From an uncultured Eubacteriales bacterium (GTDB lineage Bacteria > Bacillota > Clostridia > Eubacteriales > Anaerofustaceae): DNA of 8,683 bases. Made by a program: the position numbers and the translations under genes. The notes beneath the pieces are model-generated. The model searched no databases, was not told the origin of the DNA, and saw only the letters and a list, made by a program, of their open reading frames with translations. The stretch is taken from positions 1 to 8,683 of the forward strand of contig CADBPP010000134.1 of assembly GCA_902796565.1 (NCBI GenBank). Direction: 5' to 3'. This document shows positions 7,023 through 8,683 of the stretch, one piece after another; positions within the stretch are counted from its first letter, which is position 1; the number at the start of each line of letters is the position of its first letter.

Positions 7023-8465
7023 ATGTACAAGAAATACAATTTCAGATGGCTCAAGCATCTGGATTTCATCCTGCTGGATGTGCTGTGCCTTCACATTGCA
7101 TTCGTGATCTCATATATCATCCGTCACGGGGCATCCAATCCCTATGCCAGGGAAGGATACCTCATGATCTCGGTGGTGTTCACCATCGTGGACTTCCTTT
7201 CGGCCATAAGTTTCGAGTCCATGAAGAACGTCCTCAAGAGGGGCTACTATAAGGAGATGGCCTCCACCCTGAGGCATTCCCTGATAGTCATAGCCCTCAC
7301 GGTGGCTTACATGTTCACCATCAAGGAATCCGAGACCTATTCCAGGGCCGTTTTCCTGATGATGGCCGTGATCTATCCCCTGATCGCCTACCTTGTAAGG
7401 CTCCTGTGGAAGAAGAGGGTCATAGCCCACCTGAAGAACACCGATCTCTCCACCGTCATAGTCATCACCATCCGGGACTATGCCGAGAGACTGGTAAAGG
7501 ACCTTTCCGCATCGAAGGACGTGGTGGGCGTAATAACCATGGATTCCAGCATCATAGGGGAGCCCGTGTGGGGAGGAGCGAAGATCGTTTCATCCTACGA
7601 GAAGGCCGCCGAATACATCTGCCGCCTGGCGGTGGACGAGGTATACATAAGCGTTCCCAGGGACTGGGCCCTCCCGAGAAAGCTCATTGGCCAGATCATC
7701 TCCATGGGCATCGCGGTCCATGTGGAGATGGACAGCCTGACGGACTTCGAGGTGGAGAACCAGTTTGTGGAAAAGATCGGAGGCCATAACGTCATCACCG
7801 CGGCCCTTTCCACCGCGACCCCGATGCAGGCCTTCCTTAAGAGAGCCATGGATATCCTGGGAGGAGCCGTGGGATGCCTGATCACACTGGTGCTGTGCAT
7901 CTTCATAGCCCCCGCCATCAAGATACTTTCCCCCGGTCCCGTTTTCTTCAGGCAGGAAAGGGTCGGCCGCGGAGGAAGGCGCTTCATGATGTACAAGTTC
8001 CGCAGCATGTACATGGACGCCGAGGAAAGAAAGGCCGCCCTGATGAAGAACAACCGCATAAAGGACGGCATGATGTTCAAGCTGGACGAGGATCCCCGCA
8101 TCATAGGCAGCCGCTTCACGGAGGACGGCACCTACAAAAAGGGCTTCGGAAACTTCATAAGGGACACCTCCCTGGACGAATTCCCCCAGTTCTTCAATGT
8201 CCTCAAAGGGGACATGAGCCTCGTGGGAACAAGGCCGCCCACGGTGGACGAATGGGAAAAGTACGAGCTGCATCACCGCGCCCGCCTGGCTATCAAGCCC
8301 GGCATCACGGGACTGTGGCAGGTGTCCGGCCGCAGCGAGATCACCGATTTCGAGAAGGTGGTGGAGCTGGACAAGCGCTACATCTGCGAATGGAGCCTGG
8401 GACTGGATCTGAGGATACTTGTGAAGACCGTGGGCGTGGTCCTCGGAAGGAAGGGTTCACTGTAA
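7023..8465 (+). CDS. Polyprenyl-phosphate sugar-1-phosphate transferase (exopolysaccharide initiating phosphoglycosyltransferase)
   Basis: This family moves a sugar phosphate from a nucleotide sugar to undecaprenyl phosphate on the inner membrane face, the first step of capsule, exopolysaccharide or O-chain repeat assembly. The 480-residue protein has the large-form layout of WbaP/CpsE-type enzymes. Four N-terminal membrane helices lie at about 12-33, 46-65, 84-101 and 109-128, followed by a soluble middle domain (about 140-260), a hydrophobic re-entrant helix (about 276-301) and the catalytic domain. Catalytic motifs are clear: SPGPVFFRQERVGRGG (303-318), YKFRSMY (324-330), the Asp-Glu pair in DTSLDEFPQ (D385, E386), KGDMSLVGTRPP (395-406) and KPGITGLWQVSGR (425-437). 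The middle domain lacks a recognisable glycine-rich nucleotide loop. The start follows GAGGA at 7012-7016, which overlaps the previous stop. Sugar specificity cannot be read from the sequence. It is the last gene before the terminator. Confidence 0.94.
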   Translation: MYKKYNFRWLKHLDFILLDVLCLHIAFVISYIIRHGASNPYAREGYLMISVVFTIVDFLSAISFESMKNVLKRGYYKEMASTLRHSLIVIALTVAYMFTIKESETYSRAVFLMMAVIYPLIAYLVRLLWKKRVIAHLKNTDLSTVIVITIRDYAERLVKDLSASKDVVGVITMDSSIIGEPVWGGAKIVSSYEKAAEYICRLAVDEVYISVPRDWALPRKLIGQIISMGIAVHVEMDSLTDFEVENQFVEKIGGHNVITAALSTATPMQAFLKRAMDILGGAVGCLITLVLCIFIAPAIKILSPGPVFFRQERVGRGGRRFMMYKFRSMYMDAEERKAALMKNNRIKDGMMFKLDEDPRIIGSRFTEDGTYKKGFGNFIRDTSLDEFPQFFNVLKGDMSLVGTRPPTVDEWEKYELHHRARLAIKPGITGLWQVSGRSEITDFEKVVELDKRYICEWSLGLDLRILVKTVGVVLGRKGSL

Positions 8466-8474
8466 AAAAGCATT

Positions 8475-8500
8475 GGGGCTGTCTTCGGACAGCTCCTTTT
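8475..8500 (+). terminator. Rho-independent terminator of the operon
   Basis: A 9-base-pair stem pairs 8475-8483 with 8488-8496, with one G-U wobble, and is closed by a UUCG tetraloop in the stable C(UUCG)G context. A run of four T follows (8497-8500). It begins 10 bases after the stop codon of the sugar transferase. On the opposite strand the same stem is followed, after a 5-base gap, by six T (8464-8469), so it may work weakly in both directions. Confidence 0.9.
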
Positions 8501-8559
8501 GTATGGAGCACGCTGTGATCGTAAAGCGCGATCCCGGTAATGACCTGACATTTATCGAC
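8501..8559. other. Short convergent intergenic stretch, no gene
   Basis: The stretch between the two opposing terminators holds no credible reading frame. The only structure is a small inverted repeat, GATCG (8517-8521) and CGATC (8529-8533), around a 7-base loop. It is weak and has no T run, so I assign it no role. Confidence 0.6.
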
Positions 8560-8582
8560 AAAAAAAACGCCCGAAGGCGTTT
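8560..8582 (-). terminator. Rho-independent terminator of the tRNA-Met transcript
   Basis: Read on the minus strand, AAACGCC and GGCGTTT (8565-8582 in forward numbering) form a 7-base-pair stem with a TTCG loop, followed by an unbroken T run reaching 8560. It lies 12 bases downstream of the tRNA 3' end, so it ends the minus-strand tRNA transcript. Confidence 0.9.
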
Positions 8583-8594
8583 CAGACATAAAAA

Positions 8595-8671
8595 TGGTAG
8601 CGAGAGGGGGATTTGAACCCTCGACACTGCGGGTATGAACCGCATGCTCTAGCCAACTGAGCTATCTCGCC
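8595..8671 (-). tRNA. tRNA-Met (anticodon CAT), elongator type
   Basis: A complete 77-base cloverleaf with encoded CCA is read on the minus strand. The acceptor GGCGAGA pairs with TCTCGCT, with G1-U72 as a wobble. The D arm is GCTC/GAGC and the anticodon stem is TGCGG/CCGCA around loop TTCATAC. The T loop is TTCAAAT. It lacks the initiator hallmarks, namely an unpaired 1-72 position and three G-C pairs closing the anticodon stem, and it resembles the Bacillus elongator tRNA-Met as I recall it, including G1-U72. A CAT anticodon could also belong to the lysidine-modified tRNA-Ile, but the anticodon arm fits Met better. The T stem GAGGG/CCCCC has one A-C mismatch. The gene converges on the rel operon; its promoter lies outside the window. 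Confidence 0.93.
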
Positions 8672-8683
8672 ACGTGCTTGATA

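Larger units (their letters stand above)
336..8500 (+). other. Seven-gene transcription unit: rel-uppS-cdsA-rseP-ispG-PHP-sugar transferase
   Basis: One good promoter (336-364) and one strong terminator (8475-8500) bracket seven same-strand genes. Successive gaps are 9, -8, 15, 8, -4 and 9 bases, leaving no room for internal terminators. Ribosome binding sites overlap or closely follow the preceding stop codons. Co-transcription is inferred from this layout. Internal promoters inside coding sequence cannot be excluded. Confidence 0.8.

Noticed and set aside
8517..8533. Small inverted repeat between the two terminators
   Set aside because: Only five base pairs with a seven-base loop and no T run; too weak for a terminator or a convincing binding site.

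Overview
The window looks like GC-rich bacterial chromosome, most likely from a Clostridia-type member of the Bacillota. The evidence is a single long bifunctional Rel of the Gram-positive type, a uppS-cdsA-rseP-ispG core in the order common in Clostridia, strong AGGAGG-type ribosome binding sites, and an elongator tRNA-Met that resembles my recollection of the Bacillus one. Coding regions use many AGG and ATA codons despite the high GC, and ATT is scarce. This habit also occurs in other phyla such as Synergistota, so the placement is an inference. I see no insertion sequence, phage gene, CRISPR array or other sign of recent transfer.

Layout. Positions 1-273 (minus strand) hold the start of a TetR-family regulator that runs off the left edge. 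Positions 274-402 are a divergent control region. It has a near-consensus forward promoter (336-364), a reverse -10 box (290-295) and two GC-rich inverted repeats (276-289 and 303-321) that could be operators. Positions 403-8465 are seven tightly packed forward genes: rel, uppS, cdsA, rseP, ispG, a PHP-domain hydrolase and a polyprenyl-phosphate sugar-1-phosphate transferase. Gaps run from an 8-base overlap to 15 bases, so this reads as one operon. It ends at a UUCG-loop terminator (8475-8500). Positions 8501-8559 contain only a weak hairpin. A convergent tRNA-Met(CAT) gene (8595-8671, minus) with its own terminator closes the window.

How the genes fit together. IspG makes HMBPP in the MEP isoprenoid pathway. 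UppS extends the resulting C5 units to undecaprenyl diphosphate. The last gene product is expected to load a sugar phosphate onto undecaprenyl phosphate to start an envelope or capsular polysaccharide. CdsA supplies CDP-diacylglycerol for phospholipids, and RseP is an intramembrane protease commonly encoded here. Rel, which makes and degrades (p)ppGpp, is at the promoter-proximal end, so growth control may be tied to lipid-carrier and envelope supply. The PHP protein has no assigned substrate. Notably, dxr, often found between cdsA and rseP, is absent from this locus.

Most of the window is conserved housekeeping sequence. What merits a second look is the operon's composition and the divergent TetR control region. 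I do not see a clearly new system.
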